64,000 bases of DNA from an uncultured Alphaproteobacteria bacterium (GCA_903862715.1 CAIOYY010000057.1:146836-210835), one strand, 5' to 3'. Shown: positions 18,083-29,334, numbered from the stretch's first letter. The notes: a model not told the origin generated them from the sequence alone. Translations and numbers: made by a program.

Positions 18083-19834
18083 ATGGCTGCTTCGCAGGAT
18101 ATTGGGACCCACACGCCTGTGCGCGGCAAACGCAACATGCTTGCCGCGCTTGCGACGTTTGCCGAACGGCGCACCCTCGTGATGCTCGCCCTCGGTTTCT
18201 CGGCGGGCCTGCCTTTTCTTCTCGTTTTTGACACGTTGTCGGCCTGGCTGCGCGACGATGGTCTGTCACTCGAAGTGATCGGCTTCTTCAGTCTCGCGAC
18301 CCTTGTCTATTCCTTCAAATTTCTCTGGGCGCCGCTGGTCGATCGGGCGGTGATCCCGTTCCTCACCGCGCGCCTCGGCCATCGCCGTTCCTGGATGCTG
18401 ATGTGTCAGGCGGCGATCATGCTTGGACTCTGGCTGATTGCCGGCAATGATCCCGCGACCGATCTTGCCACAATGGCGGCGTTTGCCGTGCTGGTAGGGT
18501 TCGCGGGCGCGACACAGGACATTGCGATCGACGCCTGGCGTATCGAAGTCACCGATGTGTCCAAACAGGGCGTAATGGCGGCGGCCTATCAATGGGGTTA
18601 TCGCGTCGCGATGATTGTCGCTGGCGCCGCGCCTCTTCTTCTCGCCGGAATTTATTCGTGGAATTTTTCCTACGGCGTGATGGCCGGCCTGATGCTGGTC
18701 GGCATGCTCGCGGTGCTCGCGGCCCCGCGTGAGGCGCAGCATATCGTGCGCCCCATTCCCACCGATGGTGTCCGCGCTTCGCCCGCCATCGAGATCGTCG
18801 AATGGATTCTTCGTCTTGCCATACTTGCCATTGGCGCGTTGATCCTGGGCTCAGGGCTGACCGCCAATGTGAAGGCGTTCGCCTGGACCCTGACATCGCT
18901 GGGGTTTGCTCCTGCCGCCGAATCTCTGGCGGCATGGCAGATGGGATGGGGCGTGTGGTTCCAGCTAATCGCCGTCTTGGTGGGCTTCGCGGTGATTGTC
19001 GTTGCGGCGCTGCCTCTGCCGCACATCAGAACGCGTCCGGGTCTCTATCTCTATGCCGCCCTCGGCGATCCCTTGCGCGATTTCTTCCAACGCTATCGCA
19101 GCGTCGCGGCGCTCATTCTTGCGCTGATCTGTTTCTATCGCCTGTCGGACTTTGTCCTGAACATCATGAATCCGTTTTACCTTGATCTTGGCTTCTCGCT
19201 GTTCGAAGTCGCGGAAGCCCGCAAGATTTTCGGTGTCGTGATGTCGGTGCTGGGGATTTTTCTCGGCGGCTTCGCGGTTGTGCGGCTTGGTCTTATTCGC
19301 GCGATGGTTATCGGCGCCTTCGCAAGCCCTTTGAGCAATCTCGTCTTCATATGGCTGGCGGTGAAAGGACACGATCTTCCGGCTCTCTTCGTGGCCATCG
19401 GCGTCGATAATGTTCTGTCCGGCTTTGCCGGTACCTGCCTGATCGCCTACATGTCGAGCCTTACCGGCAAGGGCTTCACCGCAACGCAATATGCTTTGTT
19501 CTCGTCGCTTTATGCCCTGCCGGGCCGGTTGATCGCGTCGCAATCGGGCACGATCGTGGAAGATGCCGCCCACTCCGCGGATACGGGCGGTGTTTTCTCG
19601 GCATTGAATGGGCTCTTTGCCCATGTCCCACCGGAAACCTTCGCGGCAGCAATGGAGAAGTCGGGCGTTTCCCCCGCCGCGCTGGGCTCCGGTTACGTTA
19701 TTTTCTTCCTCTATTCAGTGGTCCTCGGCATCGCCGCCATTGTGCTGGCCTTCATCGTTGGCGCGCGTCAGGAAAAATTGCTGGCGCTGGAACCCGCGAA
19801 CCCGCCTGGCGAACCGGCGGCGCCTGCCGCCTAG
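18083..19834 (+). CDS. AmpG-like MFS permease
   Basis: GFSAGLPFLLVFDTLSAWLRDDGLSLEVIGFFSL and GATQDIAIDAWRIE motifs of the AmpG/acetyl-CoA transporter-like family. Confidence 0.85.
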   Translation: MAASQDIGTHTPVRGKRNMLAALATFAERRTLVMLALGFSAGLPFLLVFDTLSAWLRDDGLSLEVIGFFSLATLVYSFKFLWAPLVDRAVIPFLTARLGHRRSWMLMCQAAIMLGLWLIAGNDPATDLATMAAFAVLVGFAGATQDIAIDAWRIEVTDVSKQGVMAAAYQWGYRVAMIVAGAAPLLLAGIYSWNFSYGVMAGLMLVGMLAVLAAPREAQHIVRPIPTDGVRASPAIEIVEWILRLAILAIGALILGSGLTANVKAFAWTLTSLGFAPAAESLAAWQMGWGVWFQLIAVLVGFAVIVVAALPLPHIRTRPGLYLYAALGDPLRDFFQRYRSVAALILALICFYRLSDFVLNIMNPFYLDLGFSLFEVAEARKIFGVVMSVLGIFLGGFAVVRLGLIRAMVIGAFASPLSNLVFIWLAVKGHDLPALFVAIGVDNVLSGFAGTCLIAYMSSLTGKGFTATQYALFSSLYALPGRLIASQSGTIVEDAAHSADTGGVFSALNGLFAHVPPETFAAAMEKSGVSPAALGSGYVIFFLYSVVLGIAAIVLAFIVGARQEKLLALEPANPPGEPAAPAA

Positions 19835-19925
19835 CGCGCTTCGCCCGAAGCTACCCGCGTAAAAATTAGGCAATCTCAAAGGGGGGTGACTGTCATAGGG
19901 ACTTGATGCACCCGCCATATTTCCT

Positions 19926-19943
19926 GTGTTATTGTCCTGTCAT
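19926..19943 (+). promoter_or_regulatory. Pho-box-like tandem 7-mers GTGTTAT-TGTC-CTGTCAT upstream of olsB
   Basis: 12/14 match to CTGTCAT-N4-CTGTCAT; an additional single CTGTCAT 7-mer at 19890-19896. Confidence 0.65.
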
Positions 19944-20005
19944 ACACGCTGCCGCCTTCGCCGATTGCACGACGACGATGTGAGGAAGGTGCGGCGACGG
20001 GGAAG

Positions 20006-20965
20006 GTGGAAGTCATGGCCACGGCACGGCGCGTAAGATTGAGCGCACGCCTGCGCAATGCAGGGAGGCGTTGGGGCTTTTCGCGCCAGCACATGATCGT
20101 TCCGCGCCGCATTCGCTTCGGCACAAGACCGAAACACGAATCCTCCGATGAACCCTCCTCGCGTCCGCGCAGCACCTGGCCGCTCCTCGCCAGTCATGGT
20201 CATCTCGAAGTGCGTCTCGCCGAAACATCGGCGGAAATCGAAGCCGCGCAGCGTTTGCGCTATCATGTCTTCTACGAAGAAATGAACGCGACCCCTTCCG
20301 AGGTCATGCGCGAACAGAAGCGCGACTTCGATAAATACGACCTCTTCTGTGATCATGTGCTGGTGATCGACCGCGAAGTGACGGACGAGGAGGGCAACCC
20401 GGCGGTCGTCGGAACCTATCGACTCCTGCGCGGCGAAGTCGCTGCCATGCATGGCGGTTACTACACGTCATCGGAATATGATCTTTCGACGATGCAGCAT
20501 GCCAACCGGCCGGGGACCCGTTTCCTCGAACTCGGCCGCTCCTGCGTGCTGAAGAGCTATCGTTCCAAGGGCACGACGATGCAGCTCCTGTGGAAGGGCA
20601 TCGTCGCCTACGACCTGCACCATTCCATCGACATCATGTTCGGCTGCGGCTCGCTCCCGGGTACCGATCCGGATGCCCTCGCGCTGCAGCTTTCCTATCT
20701 GCATCATTTTCACCGTGCGCCCGAAGGCCACCGGGTCCGCGCGCGCGACGAACTTTATGTCGAAATGAATCGCATGCCGAAGGAAGCCATCGATGCACGG
20801 GCCGCCATCCGTGCGTTACCGCCGCTGATCAAGGGTTATGTCCGCGCGGGCACGTTTATCGGCGATGGCGCCGTGGTCGATCATCAATTCGGCACCACCG
20901 ACGTGCTGATCTATTTCCCGGTCTCCCGTTTCACGCCGCGCTTTCTCAGCCGCTTCGGAAATTAA
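20006..20965 (+). CDS. olsB: L-ornithine N-alpha-acyltransferase / hemolysin-like GNAT
   Basis: EVRLAETSAEIEAAQRLRYHVFYEEM, FLELGRSCVLKSYR, WKGIVAYDLHHSIDIMFGCGSLPGTDP; start is GTG at 20006 or ATG at 20015. Confidence 0.88.
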   Translation: MEVMATARRVRLSARLRNAGRRWGFSRQHMIVPRRIRFGTRPKHESSDEPSSRPRSTWPLLASHGHLEVRLAETSAEIEAAQRLRYHVFYEEMNATPSEVMREQKRDFDKYDLFCDHVLVIDREVTDEEGNPAVVGTYRLLRGEVAAMHGGYYTSSEYDLSTMQHANRPGTRFLELGRSCVLKSYRSKGTTMQLLWKGIVAYDLHHSIDIMFGCGSLPGTDPDALALQLSYLHHFHRAPEGHRVRARDELYVEMNRMPKEAIDARAAIRALPPLIKGYVRAGTFIGDGAVVDHQFGTTDVLIYFPVSRFTPRFLSRFGN

Positions 20966-21939
20966 TTCTGCTTTCGCCCTGACAGCGTGAACCAACCGAC
21001 ACCGGCCAGCACCAGCGCCGTGCCGCCTATACCGATGGGCGTCAGGTTTTCACCCAATACAAGCGCGGCGAGGACAATTGTCACCAGCGGGCTCAACGTT
21101 CCGATGATACCGTTCGCCTGCGCCGAAATTCGGTGCAACGCCTCGCTCAGGAAAAACGACGGCACCACGGTGGCCACAATCGCAATCAATATTCCATAGT
21201 GAAAAAGCGCCGGGCTGACGAGCAGAGACCCGGCCCCGCGAAAGATCAGAAAGGGTATAAAGGCCGCAATCGTTGCGCCGACCATGGCGATGCAGGTGAA
21301 AAGGCGCGGGCCTACTTTGGCGATGGCCTCTTTGGCCAGCAATTGATAGAGCGCAAAGGAAATCGCGGCCGCCAGCACGAAGCCTGTACCAATGGCGACA
21401 TTCTCGCCTTCGAGCGAAAAATTCTCCGAGAAGATCAGCGCAAGGCCAACATAGCTCACCGCGAAGGCGACCAAGGTTTGTCTTCGCACGCGCTGCCCGA
21501 AGAACATCGCGCCGAACAGCACGACAAACAGCGGATAGGTGAACAGGATCAATCGTTCGAACTGCGCCGAAATATAAAGAAGCCCCAAAAAGTCGGTGTA
21601 GCTCGCCACCCAGTAGCCGAGCGCGCCGACCAGCGCCGAGTGCAGCACCAGCCGCAGAGAGGGTAATGTGCCGCCGCGTTTTTTCCGGTCGCGCAGCGCC
21701 AGCGCGCCGATAAAGAGATAGAAGGGCAGCGCCAATCCCATGCGCAGGGCCAGCAGCGTTTCCGCGTCGATGGTCTCGGCATAGGCGAGCTTGATGAAGA
21801 TCGCCTTGGTCGAAAACAATGTCGCGCCCGCTGCCGCAAAAAAATAGCCGAGACGGATGCTGGTGCGGTCTTCCTTCGGAACGTCGTCGTTCGGCTCCGG
21901 CGCCAGCGGAGGCAGCGATGATGTGGGTTCGGATTCCAT
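20962..21939 (-). CDS. DMT (EamA) family transporter
   Basis: Ten-TM duplicated EamA pattern. Confidence 0.88.
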   Translation of the reverse strand: MESEPTSSLPPLAPEPNDDVPKEDRTSIRLGYFFAAAGATLFSTKAIFIKLAYAETIDAETLLALRMGLALPFYLFIGALALRDRKKRGGTLPSLRLVLHSALVGALGYWVASYTDFLGLLYISAQFERLILFTYPLFVVLFGAMFFGQRVRRQTLVAFAVSYVGLALIFSENFSLEGENVAIGTGFVLAAAISFALYQLLAKEAIAKVGPRLFTCIAMVGATIAAFIPFLIFRGAGSLLVSPALFHYGILIAIVATVVPSFFLSEALHRISAQANGIIGTLSPLVTIVLAALVLGENLTPIGIGGTALVLAGVGWFTLSGRKQN

Positions 21940-21971
21940 GGGTCCCGATAGCGCCTTTCGGCCCTATGCCG

Positions 21972-22898
21972 TCAAGACCCGGGCTTTAGATGGGCGCGCG
22001 GATGGGCTGCGTCATAAACAGCCAGGACGCGCGCACCCTCGACCTCGGTATATTTCTGCGTCGTGGAAAGCGAGGCATGCCCGAGAAGTTCCTGCACGCT
22101 TCGAAGGTCGCCGCCATTTTTGAGGAGGTGCGTGGCGAAGGAATGGCGCAGTGCATGCGGTGTCGCGCTGGTTGAAAGGCCCAGCCTTCCGCGCAGCCGC
22201 TGCATCAGGCTTTGTGCATCGCGCGCGCTCATGGGCCCGCCCCGGCGCGACAGAAACAGCGGTTCCGCTTTGCCGCCCGAAAAGGGAACTAGCGCAGCAT
22301 AGGCATCAATGGCCTCGCGCACCGCGTCCAGTACGGGCACCGCGCGTTCCTTGTTGCCCTTGCCGAGCACGGTCAGCGAATCGCCCAAAGGCACGTCGCC
22401 GCGTTTTAAGCCCAGCGCTTCGGAAATGCGCAGTCCCGTCCCGTACAGCAGCGTAAGCAGCGCGGTGTCGCGCGCGGCGATCCACGGCACTTCATTTTCG
22501 CCCGCATCGTCGATGGCGCGCACCGCATCGGGCTCGCTGATGGGGCGCGGCAGCGTGCGCGGCAGCTTCGGCGAACGCACGGCTTTCAGCGCCGCGCCGT
22601 CCGCCAGTTCTTCGCGTTCAAGATAACGATAGAAGGAACGCAAGGCCGCCATCGCACGCTGCACGCCATGCGCGCCGAGGCCGTCTTTCCGCCGATGGGT
22701 CAGGAAGGCGCGCACATCGGCGGGCTGCAATTTCTGCAATAGGGAAAGCGTTACGCGCCCGCCGTGATGCAGCGCCAAAAACCCGATGAAGCGGTCCACA
22801 TCGTCGCCATAGGCGCGCAGCGTGTGCGGGCTGGCGCGCCGTTCATGGGCAAGCCCTGCGAGCCATTCGCGGCTCAACTCCTGAGCGGTTGCAGCCAT
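21972..22898 (-). CDS. xerC: tyrosine recombinase XerC
   Basis: LLYGTGLRISEALGL, TPHALRHSFATHLL, LGHASLSTTQKYT motifs. Confidence 0.93.
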   Translation of the reverse strand: MAATAQELSREWLAGLAHERRASPHTLRAYGDDVDRFIGFLALHHGGRVTLSLLQKLQPADVRAFLTHRRKDGLGAHGVQRAMAALRSFYRYLEREELADGAALKAVRSPKLPRTLPRPISEPDAVRAIDDAGENEVPWIAARDTALLTLLYGTGLRISEALGLKRGDVPLGDSLTVLGKGNKERAVPVLDAVREAIDAYAALVPFSGGKAEPLFLSRRGGPMSARDAQSLMQRLRGRLGLSTSATPHALRHSFATHLLKNGGDLRSVQELLGHASLSTTQKYTEVEGARVLAVYDAAHPRAHLKPGS

Positions 22899-23566
22899 GC
22901 GCGTATCGTCGTTTCCATCGCGCGAACGAAATAGGCGATCTCCCGCGTTTCGCCGTCATCGTCGAAGCGATCAGGATCATGCGATCCCACCGCATAAAGC
23001 GCGGGCGGTGATGCATCTCCGAAGTTCATGCGGAACACGGCAACGCTCTGCAGAAGGCCAGCGCCCGGAAACAAGGCCGTATAGGCATTGCCCTTCAGCA
23101 CCGCACCCACGGCATCCGCTGCGAGCAGCCGCTGCACGGCGCCCGGCGCCAGAAGATGCATGCCGCTGCGGCCCAGATTGAGATGGGCATTGCTCTCGAT
23201 GCCCAGAGAAACGACATCGGCGCAAAGAAGGGGCGCCGCACCGCAGGCGATCTTCACGGCCTCGTCGAAGCCGCGCGCATTCAGCAGATCGAGCACCAGA
23301 CGTTTCACGCCGTCATAGGTTGCCTCGCCATATTCGCTGCTGCCGCGCCGCGTGGTGCGATCGGCTTTCAGCGCCGCGATTTCGGCGGCCATCCGCCCGA
23401 TGACGAAATGCTGGAAATCGCTGACATCGGGCGCATCGGCGAAGCGCAGCGGAAGCAGCAACGCCAGTAATTCCGGATCGGCGGCAAGGCGGTTCCGATA
23501 TAGGCGCAGATAGGCCTTCACCGCTTCGATGGCGTCTTCCGGTTTTGGCTGTTCGGCGCGCTGCAT
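22874..23566 (-). CDS. DUF484 family protein
   Basis: Length, GAF-like composition and adjacency to xerC. Confidence 0.85.
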   Translation of the reverse strand: MQRAEQPKPEDAIEAVKAYLRLYRNRLAADPELLALLLPLRFADAPDVSDFQHFVIGRMAAEIAALKADRTTRRGSSEYGEATYDGVKRLVLDLLNARGFDEAVKIACGAAPLLCADVVSLGIESNAHLNLGRSGMHLLAPGAVQRLLAADAVGAVLKGNAYTALFPGAGLLQSVAVFRMNFGDASPPALYAVGSHDPDRFDDDGETREIAYFVRAMETTIRAWLQPLRS

Positions 23567-23630
23567 GGCGTTCCCCGACGCGTGTTCCCAGCGGAGACGC
23601 GCAAACGAATCGCCCTAGTATAGTCGCTGC

Positions 23631-24284
23631 TTACAGAATCGACTGCCCGCCGCGTTTCCAGTCCTCGAGAAAAGCGGCAAGGCCCTTGTCGGTCAGCGGA
23701 TGATGGATCAGCGCCTTGAACACTGAAGGGGGTAGCGTCGCGACATCGGCGCCCGCAAGCGCGGCCTCGCGCACATGGGTTGCATGGCGAATGGAAGCGG
23801 CAAGAATCTCGGTGCGGAAATCGTAATTGTCGTAGATCTCGCGGATCTCACGGATCAGCTCCATGCCATCATGGCCGCCATCGTCGAGCCGGCCGACAAA
23901 GGGCGAGATATAGGTCGCGCCCGCTTTTGCGGCGAGCAAAGCCTGATTGGGCGAAAAGCACAGGGTCACATTCACGGTGTGTCCGGCATCGGACAGGGTC
24001 TTGCAGGCGCGCAGGCCGTCCCAGGTCAGCGGCACCTTGACGGTGATGTTCGGCGCAATCGCGGTGAGCTTCTTGCCCTCGGCGATCATTTCATTGGCGG
24101 TGATCGCGGTCACTTCGGCGCTTACCGAGCCCGGCACCATTTTGCAGATGGCGGCCAGCGAATCGAAAAAGGACAAGCCTGTCTTCGCGGCCAGCGTCGG
24201 ATTGGTGGTCACACCATCGATAAGGCCGGTGGCGACCAGGGCTTCGATCTCTTTCGGATCGGCCGAATCGAGGAATAGTTTCAT
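23631..24284 (-). CDS. fructose-6-phosphate aldolase / transaldolase family
   Basis: [64 protein letters not shown]. Confidence 0.94.
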   Translation of the reverse strand: MKLFLDSADPKEIEALVATGLIDGVTTNPTLAAKTGLSFFDSLAAICKMVPGSVSAEVTAITANEMIAEGKKLTAIAPNITVKVPLTWDGLRACKTLSDAGHTVNVTLCFSPNQALLAAKAGATYISPFVGRLDDGGHDGMELIREIREIYDNYDFRTEILAASIRHATHVREAALAGADVATLPPSVFKALIHHPLTDKGLAAFLEDWKRGGQSIL

Positions 24285-24358
24285 CTTGCGCCTTCCATTC
24301 CGTGGCTTGATTGTCCCGCGACCTTGACGCGGCAGGGGCGGCGTCGAAAGTGTCCGCT

Positions 24359-26533
24359 ATGTCGACCACAAACGCCGCCTCGCGTGCAAGCGTCCTCGTC
24401 CCGCTGCCACTCCAGGGCCCCTATGACTACCTTCTTGCGGAAGGCGGCGAGGGGCAACGCGGTCTCGTGGTGCGTGCACCGCTAGGAAAACGCGAGATTC
24501 TGGGCGTCGTCTGGGGGAAGGCCGAGGGTGATATCGCGCCGGAAAAATTGCGGTCCGCAACCGCACTCCTCCCTGAGCAACGCCTCCCCCCCTCGCTGTG
24601 TGACTTCGTCGATTGGGTCGCGCGCTACACATTGGCGCCGCGAGGCGCCGTCCTCGCGCAGGTCTTGCGCGCGCCCGACGCCTTCGATCCGGAAAAGCCG
24701 CGACCGGCCTTTGTCCTTGGCACAAGGCCGGAGGGCCGCCTTACCCCGGCGCGCGAAAAAATTCTGACGTTGATGGCGGACGGCCTCGCCCGCAGCATGC
24801 CCGATATTGCCGAACAGGCGGGCGTCTCGCCCGGCGTCGTGAAAGGCCTTGCAGAAACCGGCGCGCTGAGATCCGCGTCACTGCCGGAATTCATGCCCTT
24901 CGCGATTCCCGATCAGAATTATGTCGAGGTCACGCTGTCGCCCGATCAGGCAGAGGCCGCGCTTCATCTGCGCGAAGCCGTGGTGAAAAACGAATATTCT
25001 GCCCATCTGCTCGACGGCGTCACGGGTTCCGGTAAAACCGAAAGCTATTTCGAGGCAGTGGCCGAAGCACTGGCGCAAGGTCGACAGGCGCTCATTCTGC
25101 TCCCCGAAATCGCGCTGACGGTGCAGTTTCTCGATCGCTTCGCGGCGCGTTTCGGCTGCCGTCCGGCGGAATGGCATTCCGAAATGACCGAACGCGAGCG
25201 CCGCCGCACCTATCGCGCGGTGATGGGCGGCCATGCGCGGGTCGTCGCGGGCGCGCGCTCGGCGCTGTTCCTGCCCTTCCCGGAATTGGGGCTCATCATT
25301 GCCGATGAAGAACATGACCAGGCCTATAAGCAGGATGAAGGCGTCGTCTATAATGCGCGCGACATGGCGGTGGTGCGCGCGCGCATCGAGAATTGCCCCG
25401 TCGTTCTTTCCTCCGCCACGCCGTCGCTGGAAACCTGGCTCAACGCAAAAAACGGCCGCTACGCCTGGCTGAAGCTTCCCTCCCGTCACGGCGTCGCCGA
25501 AATGCCGGAGATACTGCTTGTCGATCTGCGCGCCGAATCCGAACCCGGCAAATATCTGTCTACGCCGCTGCTCGAAGGCCTTAAGGGCGTTCTTGCTTCA
25601 GGTGAACAGGCGCTGTTGTTTCTGAACCGTCGGGGTTATGCGCCGCTCACCTTGTGTTCGGCCTGCGGCCACAAGGAAACCTGCCGCAATTGTTCGGCCT
25701 GGATGGTCGAGCACCGCTATCGCGGGCGTCTCGTCTGTCATCATTGCGGGTTCGAGACCAAGCGCCCGCAGAAATGTTCGTCCTGCGAAGCGGTCGAATC
25801 CTTCATCCCCTGTGGCCCCGGCGTCGAACGCGTTGAAGAAGAACTGCGCGCGAGCCTGCCGGACGCGCGCATCGCCATTGCGTCCAGCGACACGCTGGCC
25901 AGTCCCAAAGACATGCGCCGTCTATTGGAAAGCTTTGGACGCGGCGAGATCGACATTCTGATCGGCACGCAGATCGTCGCCAAAGGCCATCATTTTCCGC
26001 AACTCACTTTGGCGGGCGTGATTGATGCCGATCTCGGCGGTGTCGGCGGCGATCCGCGCAGTTCCGAACGCAGCTTTCAGGTGCTCTATCAGGTCGCGGG
26101 TCGCGCGGGGCGCGCGGAAAAGCCGGGCCGTGTTCTCATTCAAACTCGCAATCCCGACGATCCGGTGATGCAGGCGCTGAAATCGGGCGCGCGCGATGCA
26201 TTCCTTGCCCGTGAAGCCGAAACGCGCGAACGCGCCGGCGCGCCGCCTTTCGGTCGCCTCGCGGCGCTGCTGCTCGCGGGTCCCGATGGCGACAAGGTGC
26301 GCGACGCGGCGCGTGCACTGGCCGCGTCTGCACCGAAGGGAAGGGGCGTGCGCGTCTGGGGGCCTGCGCCCGCTTTCTATCAGGTGCTGCGCGGCAAAAC
26401 GCGCGAGCGTCTCTTGGTGCAGGCCGAACGCAATATCGACATTCAGGATTATTTGCGCGTCTGGCTGGGCGCACAGAAGATTCCGTCGTCGGTGCGCCTC
26501 ACCGTCGATATCGACCCGATGAGTTTCTTCTGA
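24359..26533 (+). CDS. priA: primosomal protein N' (replication restart helicase)
   Basis: LLDGVTGSGKTESYFEAV, DEEHDQAYKQDEGVVYNARDMAVVRA, zinc-binding CSACGHKETCRNC...CHHCG. Confidence 0.96.
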   Translation: MSTTNAASRASVLVPLPLQGPYDYLLAEGGEGQRGLVVRAPLGKREILGVVWGKAEGDIAPEKLRSATALLPEQRLPPSLCDFVDWVARYTLAPRGAVLAQVLRAPDAFDPEKPRPAFVLGTRPEGRLTPAREKILTLMADGLARSMPDIAEQAGVSPGVVKGLAETGALRSASLPEFMPFAIPDQNYVEVTLSPDQAEAALHLREAVVKNEYSAHLLDGVTGSGKTESYFEAVAEALAQGRQALILLPEIALTVQFLDRFAARFGCRPAEWHSEMTERERRRTYRAVMGGHARVVAGARSALFLPFPELGLIIADEEHDQAYKQDEGVVYNARDMAVVRARIENCPVVLSSATPSLETWLNAKNGRYAWLKLPSRHGVAEMPEILLVDLRAESEPGKYLSTPLLEGLKGVLASGEQALLFLNRRGYAPLTLCSACGHKETCRNCSAWMVEHRYRGRLVCHHCGFETKRPQKCSSCEAVESFIPCGPGVERVEEELRASLPDARIAIASSDTLASPKDMRRLLESFGRGEIDILIGTQIVAKGHHFPQLTLAGVIDADLGGVGGDPRSSERSFQVLYQVAGRAGRAEKPGRVLIQTRNPDDPVMQALKSGARDAFLAREAETRERAGAPPFGRLAALLLAGPDGDKVRDAARALAASAPKGRGVRVWGPAPAFYQVLRGKTRERLLVQAERNIDIQDYLRVWLGAQKIPSSVRLTVDIDPMSFF

Positions 26534-26544
26534 CGAAACCGGGC

Positions 26545-27966
26545 TTACTGATAATCCCGCACATCGACGAGGTGACCGGCAATCGCGGACGCCGCCGCCA
26601 TGGCCGGGCTCATTAGATGCGTGCGACCGCCGCGTCCCTGACGTCCTTCGAAATTGCGGTTCGACGTCGAGGCGCAACGCTCGCCCGGCTCCAGCCGGTC
26701 GGCATTCATCGCCAGACACATCGAGCATCCCGGCTCACGCCATTCGAAGCCCGCTTCGGTGAAGATCTTGTCGAGGCCTTCGGCTTCCGCCTGTTCCTTC
26801 ACAAGGCCCGAACCCGGCACCACCATCGCACCAACATGCGAAGCGACCTTGCGGCCTTTCGCTAGCTGGCCTTCGACGATCTTCGCGGCTTCGCGCAAAT
26901 CCTCGATGCGGCCATTGGTGCAGGAGCCGATGAAGGCGCGGTCGATCTTCAGATCGGTCAGCGCAACGCCCGGCTGAATGCCCATATACTCAAGCGCGCG
27001 GGAGATGCCGTTGCGCTTGTTGATGTCGTGTTCGTCGGCGGGGTTCGGAACGCGGCTCGTAATCGGCGCAGCCTGTTCCGGGCTCGTGCCCCATGTCACC
27101 ATCGGCGCGATGTCCGATGCGTTCAGATGGATCTCGGTATCGAAATGCGCGTCCGGATCGGATTTCAGCGTGCGCCAATAGGCGACGGCTTGTTCCCACG
27201 CCGCGCCCTTGGGCGCACGCGGACGGCCTTTGAGATAATTGAACGTCGTTTCGTCGGGCGCGATCAGGCCGGCGCGCGCGCCCCCTTCGATCGTCATGTT
27301 GCAGACCGTCATGCGGCCTTCCATCGAAAGGCCCATGATGGCGTCGCCGGCAAATTCGATCACATAACCGGTGCCGCCCGCAGTGCCGATTTTCGCGATG
27401 ATCGCGAGAATAATGTCTTTCGCGCGCACGCCCAGCGGCAAGGCGCCGTTCACCGAAATGCGCATGTTCTTCGAGGGGGTCGCGAGCAATGTCTGCGTCG
27501 CCAGCACATGTTCGACCTCGGACGTGCCGATGCCGAAGGCAAGAGCGCCGAACGCGCCATGGGTGGCGGTGTGCGAGTCGCCGCACACGATGGTGGTGCC
27601 CGGCAGGGTCCAGCCCTGTTCCGGTCCAACGATGTGCACGATGCCCTGGCGGATATCGTCCATCTTCAGATATTCGACGCCGAATTCCTTCGCATTGTCT
27701 TCCAGCGTCTGGATCTGCAGCGCGGATTCCGGATCGGCGATGGCGATCTTGCGGTTGGTCGTCGGCACATTGTGATCGGCGACGGCCAGCGTCAGGTCGG
27801 GACGGCGCGCCTTGCGGTGCGTGTCGCGCAGGCCTTCAAACGCCTGGGCGCTCGTCACTTCGTGAATCAGGTGACGGTCGATATAGAGCACGCTCGCCTC
27901 GCCGGGCGCCTCGTGAACGAGGTGGCTGTCCCAGATCTTGTCATACAGCGTTTTGGGCTTACTCAT
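26545..27966 (-). CDS. leuC: 3-isopropylmalate dehydratase large subunit
   Basis: [71 protein letters not shown]. Confidence 0.97.
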   Translation of the reverse strand: MSKPKTLYDKIWDSHLVHEAPGEASVLYIDRHLIHEVTSAQAFEGLRDTHRKARRPDLTLAVADHNVPTTNRKIAIADPESALQIQTLEDNAKEFGVEYLKMDDIRQGIVHIVGPEQGWTLPGTTIVCGDSHTATHGAFGALAFGIGTSEVEHVLATQTLLATPSKNMRISVNGALPLGVRAKDIILAIIAKIGTAGGTGYVIEFAGDAIMGLSMEGRMTVCNMTIEGGARAGLIAPDETTFNYLKGRPRAPKGAAWEQAVAYWRTLKSDPDAHFDTEIHLNASDIAPMVTWGTSPEQAAPITSRVPNPADEHDINKRNGISRALEYMGIQPGVALTDLKIDRAFIGSCTNGRIEDLREAAKIVEGQLAKGRKVASHVGAMVVPGSGLVKEQAEAEGLDKIFTEAGFEWREPGCSMCLAMNADRLEPGERCASTSNRNFEGRQGRGGRTHLMSPAMAAASAIAGHLVDVRDYQ

Positions 27967-28083
27967 GCTCTTAAGGTCCCTGAATGGTCGGTCGTGAAAA
28001 AGGCGTGTCTCAAGACCGGGGTATGAACATCGAAATCGGAAATGGCTCAAGTCCCTTGCGGGGTCTTGGCCGGCGGTTTTCGC

Positions 28084-28275
28084 CTAACCGGCGCTGAAAT
28101 AGAGAACCGCCATAATGACGATGACGGCGATAAACTGCGCGAGCACCCGGTAGCGCATCAGCCGGTTCGACCAGTTTTGCGAGGCCGTGCCCCCCTTGAA
28201 CAGGACAAAGAGCCCCGCCAGCAGAATGACAAGGACCACGCCAAGCGCGATCGCGACTAGAAATCGTCCGTCCAT
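28084..28275 (-). CDS. small twin-transmembrane protein, HIG1-domain-like
   Basis: MDGRFLVAIALGVVLVILLAGLFVLFKGG...SNRLMRYRVLAQFIAVIVIMAVLYF. Confidence 0.75.
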   Translation of the reverse strand: MDGRFLVAIALGVVLVILLAGLFVLFKGGTASQNWSNRLMRYRVLAQFIAVIVIMAVLYFSAG

Positions 28276-28501
28276 GCCTTCTCCTTGAGGCGCTTTTGCC
28301 CGGGAAACAAGCCCCAACCTTGGGGCCGGTACGGGGGTGACAGCGCGGGCTTTCGTCGCGGGCGGGCCCGAGGACAAGGGGCAAGACACACGCTCACTGG
28401 ACATGTGATAGTGGGAAGACCGAATGGTAAGTCCCGCGAAAGGGATTTGTAGCGATCATGGGGTTCGGCCCTTCAGGCCGGAACCGCCACGACGGGAGGA
28501 A

Positions 28502-29095
28502 ATGATGAGATATTATGCGGGCGCCTGTAGCGCGCTCTTCGCCGCCTGTCTGGCCCTTACGGCAAGCGTTTCGGCCTATGCCGCCGATGCTGCGGCCCCG
28601 GCCGAACCGACCCCGGAAGAAGCCGCCGCCGCCGCCGTCATCGCCGATGCCCGCGCCGCCATCAATATTACCGCCGCCTGGACCCGCGCGACCCCCGGGA
28701 ACGCCACCAATGCCGCAGTCTATCTGCGCATCTCCAATAATGGCACCGAGCCGGAACGCCTGATCGGCGTGCGCGCCGCCATGGCCGAACGGGCCGAAAT
28801 CCATACCGGCGGCGCCGCTATGGCAGCGGTAGAAGGTCTCGATGTCCCGGCGGGCGAAACGCTGGCGTTCGCCCCGAACGACAATCACATCATGCTGATC
28901 GACCTGCGCGCGCCGCTGCTCGAAGGGGATAGCTTCCTTGTTCAGCTCGAATTCGAAAAAGGCGGTTCGCAGACTGTTGCCGTGCCGGTCGGCGCGGCGA
29001 ATGCCATGGCGCCCCCGCTTGTCTCGGCCGGTAATGCGGAAGACATCACCTCGGGTGCGACCGAGGAACCGGCGGACGATTCCGCCCCGCAATAG
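28502..29095 (+). CDS. copper chaperone PCu(A)C domain-containing protein
   Basis: [23 protein letters not shown]...AEIHTG...[13 protein letters not shown] typical of PCuAC/DUF461. Confidence 0.85.
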   Translation: MMRYYAGACSALFAACLALTASVSAYAADAAAPAEPTPEEAAAAAVIADARAAINITAAWTRATPGNATNAAVYLRISNNGTEPERLIGVRAAMAERAEIHTGGAAMAAVEGLDVPAGETLAFAPNDNHIMLIDLRAPLLEGDSFLVQLEFEKGGSQTVAVPVGAANAMAPPLVSAGNAEDITSGATEEPADDSAPQ

Positions 29096-29097
29096 GC

Positions 29098-29334
29098 TCA
29101 GAAGTCGGAAATAATGCCCTTTTTCTCCCAGTCGCCATAGCGGGTGGGCTCGGGGCCCTTTTGCCCGCCGATCTCCTTGGCTCTGGCTTCTTCCGCCTTG
29201 GCTGTTGCGGCGCGGCGCTCTTCGGCCTCGGCCAATGCGCGCTTGGCTTCCGGCGTAAGGGCGGGCATCGGACGGGCGATCTGATCCGGCGTTTTCGCTG
29301 CCTCTCCGGCCTCTCTCTTTTCCTTCTGGCTCAT
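29098..29334 (-). CDS. DUF1674 / SDHAF4-type succinate dehydrogenase assembly factor
   Basis: C-terminal [19 protein letters not shown] signature. Confidence 0.9.
   Translation of the reverse strand: MSQKEKREAGEAAKTPDQIARPMPALTPEAKRALAEAEERRAATAKAEEARAKEIGGQKGPEPTRYGDWEKKGIISDF

Noticed and set aside
21972-22898. Tyrosine recombinase considered as an integrase marking a mobile element
   Set aside because: Adjacent DUF484, transaldolase and priA and the overall sequence fit chromosomal XerC; no att-like repeats or cargo genes are seen.
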